From Zygnema circumcarinatum (Eukaryota > Streptophyta > Zygnematophyceae > Zygnematales > Zygnemataceae): DNA of 64,000 nucleotides. Positions 20,901-31,857 of this stretch are shown one piece after another. The number at the start of each line of letters is the position of its first letter. Position 1 is the first letter of the stretch. The stretch lies in NCBI GenBank assembly GCA_037447605.1, contig CM074807.1, forward strand, positions 2,448,141 to 2,512,140, given 5' to 3'. The notes under the pieces are model-generated. The model saw nothing but the letters and a program-made list of their open reading frames with translations. It was not told where the DNA came from and made no database searches. A program made the position numbers and the translations under genes.

Positions 20901-23593
20901 AAAAAAGAAACATGACAACTCAACAATTTGAACTGAGTGGATAACGTAACCGATTTACCTGCCACTTGTCGTCGATCTCCATAATGGACCGCTGCAAACC
21001 CCTGGCAACTATCTCTTTGGCATAACGCTCCACCTGCACTTGGTTCACCTACAGCCCTCCAATATATGCAATACAAACTCAAAGAATGCCACCATTTGAA
21101 CTCTGCTATCATAAGACAGGCCAATGTAGAGAAAACCCAGCAAAAAGGAAGAAGGGGAGAGGGAATACCTTTGCATGGTAGCGTGCCCAAGTCGTCCAAA
21201 TCGGTGATGTGACCATTTCGTGCGGGGGAGGCTTTACGGGCCGGTTCAGTGTTCTAAGGGCAGCCATGGCCGCTTCTTTCACATTGCGGGTTGCAGAAAG
21301 AGCAAATCGAACAGCCAGTCTCCGCATAGCTGCGACCATTTCAAAACATACAAGTGCAAAATTAAATTAGTGTGCAACGCGCAAAATTTGAATCGGGTCT
21401 TCAAGTTCAACAGGCTACCTGTCGACTTGAGCTGCCGCAATTGTCATGCTGTTGTTCAATTCGATGGAAAAAACATGAAACGAATCTGCATTGGAGAAAG
21501 AAAATCGTACAGCCCAGGTCCTTTACTCACCATGGGTGCCATTTGCTGGCAGGGGAGGGACCCAGTCATGTAGCGGATGAAGCATATCATGCGACAAATA
21601 GCTACTCCGCGCTTGCAAGCGCAAAAGCCCATCTCCATGCCCCTCACAAAACGACGGCAAAAACTCCTTGGTGAAGTTTTGGACCTGCAACAAAATGCAG
21701 AACGAGGTTATGGCATTCCTTCGTGCTCGTGCCCCCATCCTTTCGCCATCACATGCCCTTTAATGACAGAGATGGAGACTCACTCCTGTCCCCCAGCTGC
21801 GTTGAATCCACCCATCGTGAGGTCCTGCTGTTGGCGCATTGAGGCCCACGTGGAAGAAGGGCGTGTCAGGATCAACCAGCACAAGCAGCCCCCGGGAGGT
21901 CATCCATTGCGCCGCAAGAAGCGTATTAAGACCATTCGGACCATTGTCGAATGGCAGGAAAGGTCCCACCTACACATCTCCGCTCCCCCTGGTTGTTAAA
22001 CTCTCTCAACTATACACATTCAACGCTGTATGAGCTTCCAAGAGGAGATTTTTTTTTACACAAGAACATGATCTCGGAGAGCTCATAAGCGCTTGCAATC
22101 AAAAGAGACTCACCTCGAAGGCGCCGCGGTTCAAAGGCCAGTGCTGACGCATGAAGTGGCCACCGCCGAACCAATGCCCGGCAAACCGCATGTCAAGGGT
22201 GACTTCTGCCATCTCCACATCGCCATTATGTTGCTTGACGCTGAACTCGCACACGAAGCCTTCTTCAAGCTTCTGTAAGCCCCCACGGCAACAACATAAA
22301 GTTTCTAGCTTGTCAAATGCATAAATCAAGGTCCGACTTCGCCAAGCTCTGTTCACTATGCATCACTGCAATAGTAGGCAACCTGGGGATCTTCTTTTTT
22401 CGCATTAAGCTATGCCTGATTTTGAAGGACTAGAAGCTTGCCTTGACCCAGCTACAGTCGCGCTCGGGACTCCCTGGCAAGGTAGGAGAGATGGCATCGA
22501 GGTTGCCTCCAGCAGGCACGACCCGCAAAACCGCATCGTCTGACCAGCGAATATCCACCGCTCCCGGGCTTTCCTCTACCGCAGTCATTTGGCATGACTC
22601 TGGAAAGCAGTTGCTGGGTTTAGGCAAGTGCACCTGCCACAAGGAGGACCACTTTATTATGCCTGGAGTATGCCCTTAAAGCAGTAAAACATAACGACTT
22701 CCTACTGATACAAGATATACCGAGCAATTTCACACCAAACTGTACTTGGCCGCCCACCTCCAGTGATATGCACTTGTGCTGAACTACAACAACGTGAATG
22801 AGGTTTGACAGGGATCAGTCCCGAAATTTTCTATCTTTCTCAGGATGCTTCCAGAGCCTTACTTGCATGAACCGCCCTCCTGCATTGACTCAAAGCCTCC
22901 TTCTTCGTGTATACAACAGACCACATGCTTCCCACTCACCCTTCCTGTGGCGATCAGACTCTTTTCGCCATCCTTTTCTCGCCGGAGCTCCAACGCTCCG
23001 TCCTGAAAAATTCGCAAGTGCTCCAGTCCATGAAAGATGTCCACGTGGCCTTTCCCAATCACGGCAGTAGGACTCTGCTTCACTCCCTTATCTTCGACGA
23101 CCACATCGTGAGAACTATGGAGTAGGTTTGCATCTGCAACTTCCGAAATATGAGCTGATATTCCCTCTGCTAGACTTATCTCTGGTGCCTCCGCACCGAG
23201 AATGGTCCCTGGATTTGGAGCTTCAGCGGCATCATCAGAAAGCTGCATGCCATCGAGAGCTTGAGCTCTTGGCAGAATCCTGCAGCTCTTCAGTTCCTCG
23301 GTCTGGCTCATCCTTGAATTCTGATGCAAGTTTCCTTTTCCAAGCCTTATAAGCCGTGAATTTTGAGATATCGCCCCTTCTCCATGACCAGGAAAACCAG
23401 CTTCGGTCTGCAAGACTCGACTGACTGGACCAAAAGACCTGCCTATGGTTCCCTTCTGAAGGCCAAACCCTTGGACAAACCTGCAGCTACTCAGGTTTGA
23501 CATCCCACCAGGTGCCTCCCGCGAGCCTGCCCTTAGGCCCTCCCAAGCAGTCTCCAAACCACTGCCAAGACCTGCTCGACACTGTATACTCAT
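17955..23593 (-). CDS. Glycoside hydrolase family 31, MYORG/sulfoquinovosidase-like
   Basis: A retaining exo-alpha-glycosidase; substrate not predictable. Exons: 23593-22940, 22633-22442, 22272-22114, 21969-21784, 21684-21531, 21329-21169, 21048-20959, 20882-20790, 20665-20565, 20410-20348, 20178-20122, 19988-19841, 19708-19623, 19522-19392, 19297-19242, 19030-18968, 18880-18704, 18414-18317, 18156-17955. Sum 2871 nt, 956 aa, in frame throughout. The nucleophile is D657 in DGFKFDAGE. The likely acid/base is D714 in RMGDR, followed by [15 protein letters not shown] and EIDDKWQ are signatures of the MYORG/SQase branch, not of glucosidase II, XYL1-type xylosidases or HGL1. The first 200 residues are Ser/Gly-rich, lack a clear signal peptide and might include a targeting region. 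The start is the first ATG of the open frame and is the least certain point. Intron 2 uses a GC donor (AAG|GCAAGC). Confidence 0.92.
20214..20340. repeat. Perfect 60-bp direct duplication inside a GH31 intron
   Basis: Positions 20214-20273 and 20281-20340 are identical over 60 bp, separated by 7 bp (TGGTGAT). They sit in the intron between the exons at 20410-20348 and 20178-20122, so the protein is untouched. Perfect identity means a very recent duplication or an assembly artefact. Confidence 0.95.
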
Positions 23594-24095
23594 CTCTCAC
23601 AGCGTCCAAACGAATGCTCCAGACCTCCAATGGTTTGTTTCGGCAGTAGAGCCTCCTTCCTCTACTTTCTCTCCTTGTCGAATTGCACAGACACAGGTAG
23701 AAAGAGAGAGGTGTAGAGGGAGACTCAAAGCGAGAATGTGTGGGAGATGCTGCTCCCTGCGCTCTCTCTCTCCGCTGCGGATCTGTGAGAGGGAGGGCGG
23801 CAGGAAGCGCTCTCACCCGGACTTATCCGGACACTTTTTGAGCGCAGAGGCGGATTCGACGGCCGGCTTGACGGCCGACAAAAAGAAGGCGACCGGCAGG
23901 ATATGTCGCCGGCAGTTGCGTCTCCGTCTCAGTTTCGCAGTTACGCCTCCGTTCTCCCGCCCATTTGCCATTTGTACCCCAATAACTCCCCTCCAAACCA
24001 GCCAGAAACCCGGTTTTCACGTCCCCGCGACTGCCCGGACAGCGCGTGACCGACCGCGCTCGAATCTTCGGACCCGATTTTCTCTGAAGGCAAGC

Positions 24096-24590
24096 TGACG
24101 TGGCATATTGATGGCGACTAGCAGCCAGCGGGAGGCTGCCACGTGGCGTCCGTTCTCTAGGCGCTTCTTGACGGCCAGTGACGTGGTCCCCACAAGGCTG
24201 ACGTGGCAGGATTGGCCTCGTGGCGCAGCGCCTGCCGCGCCCAGATCTCGCTCGCGGACTTTGTCGCGAAACGTGTCACGTCACGCGTGCCGGAAATTCA
24301 CCGTACGGACGAGCCGGGGCGGGCGCGATCGCGTACTGTACTGTAACGGATTAAACGGCCGAGGGGGGATCTGAGGGTACGGTCACGGATGTACGAAACA
24401 GTCGGTGACCGCATCAGGAACCGGCGTCATGATCAGTACCGATTCCGTTAGTCGGTTCGGGCAGATTGGAAAGAGTGCGGGATTTTTTTCGCCACGCGGT
24501 TCCACAAGGCAAAAGTCCACGTGGCGGAGTCTTCCGGTGACGTGACGAATCAGAGTCTCTAGAAAGGGGCAGGATGGTTACGTGGCAGAA
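24096..24590. promoter_or_regulatory. Cluster of ACGTGGC (G-box/ABRE-type) motifs upstream of GH31
   Basis: ACGTGGC or ACGTGGT occurs six times in under 500 bp: near 24098, 24141, 24181, 24201, 24519 and 24580. Several are in the longer form TGACGTGGCA, and there are additional ACGTGAC and ACGTGTC words. ACGTGGC is the core bound by plant bZIP factors (G-box, ABRE). The cluster begins about 500 bp upstream of the GH31 start codon, a sensible distance for a promoter. That it regulates GH31 is inference. It has no matching gene on the other side within 5 kb. Confidence 0.5.
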
Positions 24591-24686
24591 CCTTATTGGA
24601 TACAAAACTGTCCGAAATGAATATATGTATTTCTTTTTTACTAGCAGCGCACATTGTGCTACATTTCTTCGCTCATGTGTGCGCAT

Positions 24687-24731
24687 GTTGGGCTTGTTGG
24701 GCTTGTCGGGCTTGTTGGGCTTGTTGGGCTT
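24687..24731. repeat. Five tandem 9-bp GTTGGGCTT units
   Basis: Five units of GTTGGGCTT (one is GTCGGGCTT) lie head to tail, then decay. The array lies in the intergenic region between the ACGTGGC cluster and the repeat-element end at 24789. Confidence 0.9.
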
Positions 24732-24788
24732 GTCACGCTGGTCCTTCCTATTGGCCCTTCCCTATGTACAAGAGGAGAGAATGAATCG

Positions 24789-24870
24789 GCGTTGGTCTCA
24801 CGATGGCAAGGCCATGAAATGCGCATGTTCGAAGGCATACATGGAGCACCAAAGGGGCCACCGCTCGCAG
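24789..24870 (+). mobile_element. Single end of the GGTCTCACGATGG repeat family
   Basis: The sequence aligns with the ends of the element at 16183-17065: GGTCTCACGATGGCAAGGCCAT, then a gapped block containing CCGCTCGCAG. Only one end is recognisable here. Related words (ACAACATGGG) recur near 25018, so part of a second end may lie there. Confidence 0.45.
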
Positions 24871-25863
24871 GGGAGACCTCGGGCAGCCCTTCCTTGGCCG
24901 CACTGTTCCGGTCCTTGTGGGGTCGACGCCAGTCTGTTTGGTCCGCGAGCACCACGCGGCGTTCCTTCATTGGACAACCTTCGTCGAGCTATCCAATGGC
25001 GGTTCACCGCTCACACAACAACAACATGGGAAGCATGCTAGAGCAGCGGGCCCCCTCTATCCTATCGTCAATCACACAAGCATCTCAAGATCCCGTTCAA
25101 AAAAAGCAATTGCACTTCATTTGGACTCCATGTCCTTACCATACCCGAAACCATATTTTCGCTGCGGTCACGGAGATAGCTTGCAGGAAAACAACAGGGG
25201 TCTCCGTCTGATCCTTCTCCATTTGTTAGTATTAGGAGCTGCTTGGAGAGGCCGTCCGAAGCGTCTGAGTGGAAACTCATGACTCACAACACAACAGAAG
25301 GCCCATTGTGAACAACCAACAAAAAAACTGGCACTCACACAACAGCATGAACAAAAATTATGATACTGTTTGTTTGAAAAGACATACCGAATAGCAGGCC
25401 CTCCAACTATGTCTAGCCCCAAAAGCATTCAGCTGCGAACCCTATACTCTCAACAACCCTAATTTCTCCTTCTGCTTGAAGCAGCTTACTCATAAATGGC
25501 GAGAAAAGAGCACCTCGACCAACAATAACAGCAACGACCCATAAGACTTAGACAGCATCCCCTGACCCTGTTTTGGAGTCATTCCACGACCAACACTTCT
25601 GGGTCAAAACTGGCGAAGGGTTTCAGTTACTTTCTCACCCTTTTCAGATGATTGGCAAAAGAGGCTCAGACGATTTGGCAAGATGTGACTCAAAGCAGAT
25701 TGTGCGCTATTTCCACGGCACTGCAGAGCTACCCAGGGCTCACACGTACACAAGTATTTCCAGTCAATTAGCCCCGATTCCGTCTCTCCCTTGTCAAGTA
25801 GGCTAGCCTGAGCAGCCGAGCCTAAGTTACCTGCTATGCTAAGGTACAAGATCCCTCGACTCA

Positions 25864-28800
25864 TCACCGCACCTGACTGGGAGAGCAGACTAGCCCTGTG
25901 GCATCTGCTCCCACAATGGCCAGATCACAAACAGGACACAACTTGCCCGCAGTTTCTGGGACGAAGCTTGCAGCGCAGTATGGGCAGCCAACCTCACGGC
26001 TGTTACGGTAAATAGGGGCAAGAGTGGCCCCGCACACAACAAAGGGGTTACGTGGGTCATATTTTAGGTCAATCTCATCCTTGGGGTTCTTCTCGCAAGC
26101 CTGCAGAACCTGCCGCGCCTTTGTAGCTACCGCTGCAGTAGGATTCAGGTTAAGGAGCCTGCGGCAGAATGTGGCTGTGGTATTGTAGTTCTTAAGCTTG
26201 AAGCATGTGGACATTGCTGCCTGCAGACTCAGCTTCAAATGGGTTGGCTGCAGGTTGCAGTGCGTAAAGTACGCCGCTAGTTCTGCCTGCAGTGCCAAAA
26301 ATAGCGACCAAGTCAAATGGGAAAAAGTTTTTTAGGCCAAGACAAGTACAAAGATGACAATAAGTGATAGAAAAAAAAAGAAAACAAACTCAGGAGATGT
26401 TGCGAGAGAAAGATCGGGGAAGTTTCTCTTTCATATCTTGCCTGCTCAAAAAATACCTCAACAAAAGGAAGATGCAAACCAAAACAAAGCAGAAGACTAT
26501 GCTGTACCTGTCGAGCAGGATCATCCTTGGTCTCCTTCCTCTTCAACTCAATACGGAGCGCCAAAGTATATTCTTTCGCGATGCCAAGAAGCTCCTTCAC
26601 CTCGTCCACCTCCTTTCGTGAGTCCACAACCACCAAAGGAATGGTGTGCAGGATATTCAGGAAGAGTTTCAAGGCCTCTGTGAACTTGCCCTCTGTAGTT
26701 GTCTTGTACGCTGCCTTCAGCTTGTCCTCCAAGGTGCCCAGCCTGTAAATAAGCGCTGGTTGCCCAGGTGTATTGGGAGAAGTCTGTTCTGCTACATTGC
26801 GCTCCAAACCCAGAGAAATAACAGGGACCGAAGCAAGTGCCGGGAGGGAGGTGTGGCTGCCAGTGTGCAGGTCCAAAAAGCCTGCCTTGAGGGGTGCAAA
26901 GTTTTTGATACCCAGTTGTCTGGTCAGCAGTCGCATAGCACTGTCGAATGCTCCCGCAGCAGCATGCTCTGCTGCAATTGAAGACCTCTGCACCCAGCGT
27001 TGGCTTACAGGAATTCCTGGGTTTGGCGTGACAAAGAAGGCTGTATCCATAACAGGCTCAGCGGCTGCTTCAGGAGGAAGTTCCAAGTCCTCCATTTCCC
27101 AGCCACCCTCATCATCTCCACCTTCACCTTCTTCACCATCCTCCCTGGCTTCAGCAACGTCGCCATTTGGCTCTCCAACTTCGGGAATTTCAAACTCATC
27201 GCCCCATGCCTGCCCAGCTGCTTCATCGTCACCTTCGACTGCCTTGCCATCTTCCACGATGGATCCATCGAAAAAGCCTTTGCTGACAACCAAAAGCGGC
27301 CAGTTGTCTTCCCTCAAGATAGGCGTTGGAGGCAACAACAACTTTGAGGCTTCTGCAACAGGCACTGCTGGAAGGTCGTCTCCAAGTTCAGCAGCCAAAC
27401 GTTCAGCCGTCTCTGTCAGACCATGAACGGCAGCAGTAACATACGCCAAGGGTACATGCCCAGATTCTTCAAGAATCCTGACCCGCTCCTCCACATTTCC
27501 CAGGTACAAAGCATTATGGAAACGACCCATTACATCATTCCGCATTTCTGCGATCTTCAGCATCTTGGCCAGCTTCTCAAGATTTCCTGTGATGAGGTAG
27601 AGGAATGAGAGGCGCTCAAAGTTCTTAGTTTTCTGATATGAAAACTCAACTATCTGGTGATTTCCCTGCCTCAGCGCCTCAACTCCCAGCTTGTACCAGA
27701 AGTCCTTCTCGTCAATCTCATGTGCAGAGTTGAGGGCAACCTCAATGTTACCACATTCAATCGCCAGGTTGAAGCGCGTGCGCTCGTCTTTAACAAAGTG
27801 AAGGGCCACCTCAGGAAACCCCTTCTGCTGCAAGTATGCGATGATGGACTGGCCGCATAGTTGGGAATCCCGAATCATGGCCTTCACGTCGTCATACTTG
27901 CGCTGAATGAGGGCAAGCTTGAACATGTACTCAGTTGTGTCTATCTGAATCACACGATTCTTGCCATCTCGGTCCAGGCAGAAAACTGACTTCCCTAACA
28001 CCTTCGTGACATACACTGGAACATCGAGAGTGCGAATGATGCCACTGTCTCCATTAGGCAGACAATACTTGACGTGATTCAAGGTGGTGTACACGAAAAC
28101 TCCAGAATCATCCCAAGCACCACTCTTGACGCGAATGGTTTCATGGACCGTGCATTTGTGGACGAGCTTCTTTGTCGCAATGATGATTGCATGCTTGCTC
28201 AACAGAGCCACGTAGTTCATGTCTCCTGACCAAATAACATACTTTACAAATGGCGTGTTCAGCTCCCCTACAGAGGTTCGTTGTTGCACATCAAAAAGTA
28301 CCACCTTGTCATCCGACCGGCACAGCAAGCTGCCCGTACCTGCGTAGAAAATAGCATCGGTTGTCGCACAGGGTGGGGGGCACTTCTTCGTCACCTCGTT
28401 GCGCAGGTTCTTGATAAGGATCTGGTTGTGATTTTTGTCAAGCACGGCAAACCGATTCCGCGCAACAAACACGGCTGACGAGCCCAACCCCCTCTTTGCT
28501 TCCTGAGTTTCACTCCGTCCTGCACTGTCCTTGGGAATGACATACAGCTCGTAGGTTCCACCATCCACATCTGAGCAGATGAGGACTGCATTCTCAGCTG
28601 GGTTGTACGAAAGGGAACGAGGCCCCTGGTTGGTCGTGTTGGTTCCCGGTCTGCGAATGGAGATAAGGGGGTTATCACGGGTGGAGGGAAAGTCATAAGT
28701 CCGCAAATACCGCTCCTTAACATAGTACAGGGTGGATCCATGAACTGCATAAGCTGGCCTCTCTCGCTCAAGCTTGAACACAATCATGCCACTGTCATGG

Positions 28801-30408
28801 CCTGCAGCCAACAGGTTCATCTCTGGATGTGCAGCGAGGATCCAAAATCGGTCGTGCTCTCGGCGGAACGTTTGGACCCCTGTTCGCTTAGAGAGATCCC
28901 ACACTCGAATGCTCTTGTCCTCCGAATTGGACACAATGGCGTCCTGACGTGCATGAAACATGACGCACGATACATTGTTGACATGGCCCCGGAGCGTGTC
29001 AACCTCCCAAGCTTTAGTATCTGAAAAATGGCCAGCCGTGAAACCCCAGACGAGCGTGTCATGTATGTAAGTATTTCTCGGCTGAATCCACTAGATCAGA
29101 CCACGATGATCCAATCCTGTGTCTAAGCTGGCAGCAGTAGTACAACGATTCCTCTAAATGGCCTCATCGTCTATTGCAATAAGCAAAGTAGCCAATCAAA
29201 TGTGACACCTTGGGCCACACATGAATTTTCAATGCAGGACAACAAAGATGTAATTTTCTGCAGAAGCTATCGAAACTTAGAAAGTCAGAGTACAGCAAAC
29301 ATGTGAAATTGAAGTTTTTCTGATGGTTGGCGAATGATTTGCTGGTGAACCAGCCATGGTTTTCTCATTTGGTCAAGTTCAGCATTCGGGTCTCTCTTGT
29401 GAAAGAAGCTCCAGCCAGATATGCAAGCATAAAGATTTATCCTGATGATGATGGCAATCCGCAGTCAGTCAGAGTTACACACCATTCATCCGCCAAAGCT
29501 TGACTTGGCGATCATCTGCTCCTGACACAATCAGGGGGAGCGTGGGGTGGAAGGCTGCCCAGTTCACTCCACGATCATGGCCTTCGAGAACATATTTCAC
29601 TACGGCATCTCCACCGCCAAAAAGTTCTGCGTTCATTTGTGGAATCCTGAGCACATCCTCGGCAGGTGCCACAGTCTTTTTCCGCAGAGCACCAATGTCC
29701 CAAACACGAACAGTCTGATCCAAAGAGGCTGAAACCACAAGGTCCTCCTTGATGTGAAATGCAGCGCACATTACATAATGGTTATGCCCAGTGAGAACTG
29801 AAATGCAGTTACGGGATTGCCAGTTCCAGATCCGTATTGTCTGATCATCACTTGCGCTGACAATCCAGGGATACTCCTGATGGAACTGCACCGTGCGAAT
29901 GTAATCCAAATGACCCAGCAATGTGAAGAGACAGCGTCTCATCTTGTAGTTCCATACCTTGATCTTGTAGTCATCCCCTGTACAGAAAAGGAAACGTCGA
30001 CTTAGAGCAAAAAAAGCATTGACTATTTCGACGGAGGAGCTATTTTGAGGAGATTTTTCAACTTATGACAACAGTGAAAAGCAACTAGCCTCCTTCACCC
30101 TTAACAGAAAATGCATTCGGTACTACCTGCTCCTTACACGATACATCATTCAGAATGGTGCAAGCCTTCATAACGGGGGAAAGGAAGATGAAAAACGCAC
30201 CACCAGACACAAAAAGTGGCTGCGACTTGTGAAAGTGAACCCCTCGCACAGGTCCATCGTGTTCATCAAACCTATCGATCAAGGTCCCCATGCGATAGTC
30301 CCACAGCTGTATAACTCCGCTGTGTAAACTCGCGAGGATCCATGGCCTCCGCGGGTGAAAGGATAGACCTTTCACCCGATTACTCTTCGTCTCGAACTTC
30401 GTGAGCAT
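25864..30408 (-). CDS. COPA: Coatomer subunit alpha (alpha-COP)
   Basis: Outer-coat subunit of COPI, which returns cargo from Golgi to ER; acts on the cytosolic face of Golgi membranes. Exons: 30408-30201, 29977-29483, 29020-26508, 26286-25864. The sum is 3639 nt, 1212 aa, in frame and close to the usual plant length. The N-terminus ([19 protein letters not shown]) and the WD40 repeats (LWDYR, KVWNY, IRIWNW, VRVWDIG, VKLWRMN, IRVWDLS) are canonical, followed by the alpha-solenoid. An acidic linker ([14 protein letters not shown]) precedes the C-terminal domain. The last exon has the Cys pairs CPYC and CPVC that bind zinc and epsilon-COP. One exon is 2.5 kb, in contrast to the many small exons of its neighbours. 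It lies head-to-head with the LptF/G-like gene. Confidence 0.97.
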
Positions 30409-31857
30409 ATTGCTTTCCTCCAGTACTGCGGATTGGAATAACCCTTCAGAAGATGTTGGAGTTCCTGCAGGAACAATGCAGCTACTGCTTGCGGGAGGGC
30501 TCCTGCATACGCTGCAGCGCTCGAAATACCGGGCGTATCGACCTGTTCTGCCCTGCGCGCTCAGCAGATAGGGTTTGCGAGCAGGCGGGAAGGCCGCTCC
30601 GTCAGAGGGAGAGGGAGGGTGGAGTCTCGCAGGGCGGGCGGAGTCTGGCTGTTGAAGTCGCCGCTGCTCCTTGCCGATGCGCTGTCACAGTTATAGTTGC
30701 AGTTACAAGTCCAGTTAAGCGTACGGCTGCCTCCGGCAAGGCATTGGTCTCACGATGCGGCGCCATCAACTTGTTGAACATGGTATGCAAGGGAATTCTA
30801 AGCACAACTGGATGCTGCATTGCTCTCAGGCTGGCGATGCCATTAAATGTCCAAGGACAACAACAATATGGGGAACCAAAAGGGGAACCGCTCAAAAATG
30901 ATTTAGGAACGGTTTTTTTTTTTCTGTCAAAAGCTATGAGCGGAACTTTGCTTCTAGGCCCAACAATACGTGGCGGCCTCTCGCTGTGTTCCAAGCCTTG
31001 CGCCGTAGCTTTTAGCGAGTTGTTGTGTCTTTGATTCCGTCGTCGTGCCTTTGTCTCACCCTTTTGCTGACCTTCCTCTCCTTCCCTCGTCCTCTATCCC
31101 CGTCCCCGTCTCCGTCCCCGTCTCGTCTCCCTTCGCTTCAGGACTGAGTCCTTCTTCCTTCAGAACTTCTTCTGTTTCATCTTTGGAGGACTTCTCTTTC
31201 TTAGACATATTAGACAAGTTCAATCAGCCAGCACTTCAGACTCAATACACAACACACTTATCCCCAAACGAACTTTATCCAAACAGACCTGAAGCATAAT
31301 CATCCTTTGCTTTTCCCTCAAGACTCCGGTTTTTCAAAGTCTCAAAGTGCTGACCTTTACAATATTCCTTCCTAATACCCAACCGCCAAAAAAGCAACAT
31401 GACCAACATCATAATAATCCCTACGCCATCCGTACAATAATCCCCTACAGTCCCATGTTCGATTCTATGGATCTCAACATTCGCATGTTGGGACGTGCTA
31501 GCCGAGGTCCTTGGACGTGTCCTAGAGACTTGCTTTGTTGGGCCAATCTCCCTCGTTGTTCTCGTTGTTGCGATCGCATCGTTCGAACTAGCGGGGGCAT
31601 GCGAGTATGCGACCCTCCCCGCGGGTGTTGTTGGCATGGCATGGCATGGCATGGCATGGCATGGCATGGCATGGCGTGTCCTAACTTTTGTATGGCATGT
31701 GAGGGGTTGCGGCCGGTCACATTTCTGCAGGAAACGCTTAGTCAGTTCCACGGCGCGTTTCACGCGGGTGCAGCATGGAACGTTGGGAGGAGGAGCACCT
31801 CCCACCCTCCCTCCCCAGCATCCGTTGCGAGCTTGAGGGGCCACCTTCGCGGCATCT
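30409..31857. other. Divergent intergenic region between COPA and the LptF/G-like gene
   Basis: This 1.45-kb region must hold the promoters of both genes. A copy of the GGTCTCACGATG repeat-family end lies at 30744-30920, where the motif is split by about 75 bp between two GCCATYAA words. A CCCGTC/CTCCGT microsatellite is at about 31097-31130 and the (GGCAT)8 array is at 31633-31672. No reading frame here has recognisable family motifs. Confidence 0.5.
31633..31672. repeat. (GGCAT)8 microsatellite
   Basis: Eight perfect GGCAT units, about 185 bp upstream of the predicted LptF/G-like start codon. It is the same pentamer as at 16045-16079, also close upstream of a start codon. Confidence 0.95.

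Larger units (their letters stand above)
23594..25863. other. Intergenic region between coatomer alpha and GH31
   Basis: Upstream region of the GH31 gene and downstream region of the coatomer alpha gene. It is GC-rich from 23740 to 25000 and holds the ACGTGGC cluster, a short 9-bp tandem array and one copy of the GGTCTCACGATGG repeat-element end. No frame in it shows family motifs. 25050-25863 is AT-richer and likely includes the coatomer alpha 3' untranslated region. Confidence 0.5.
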
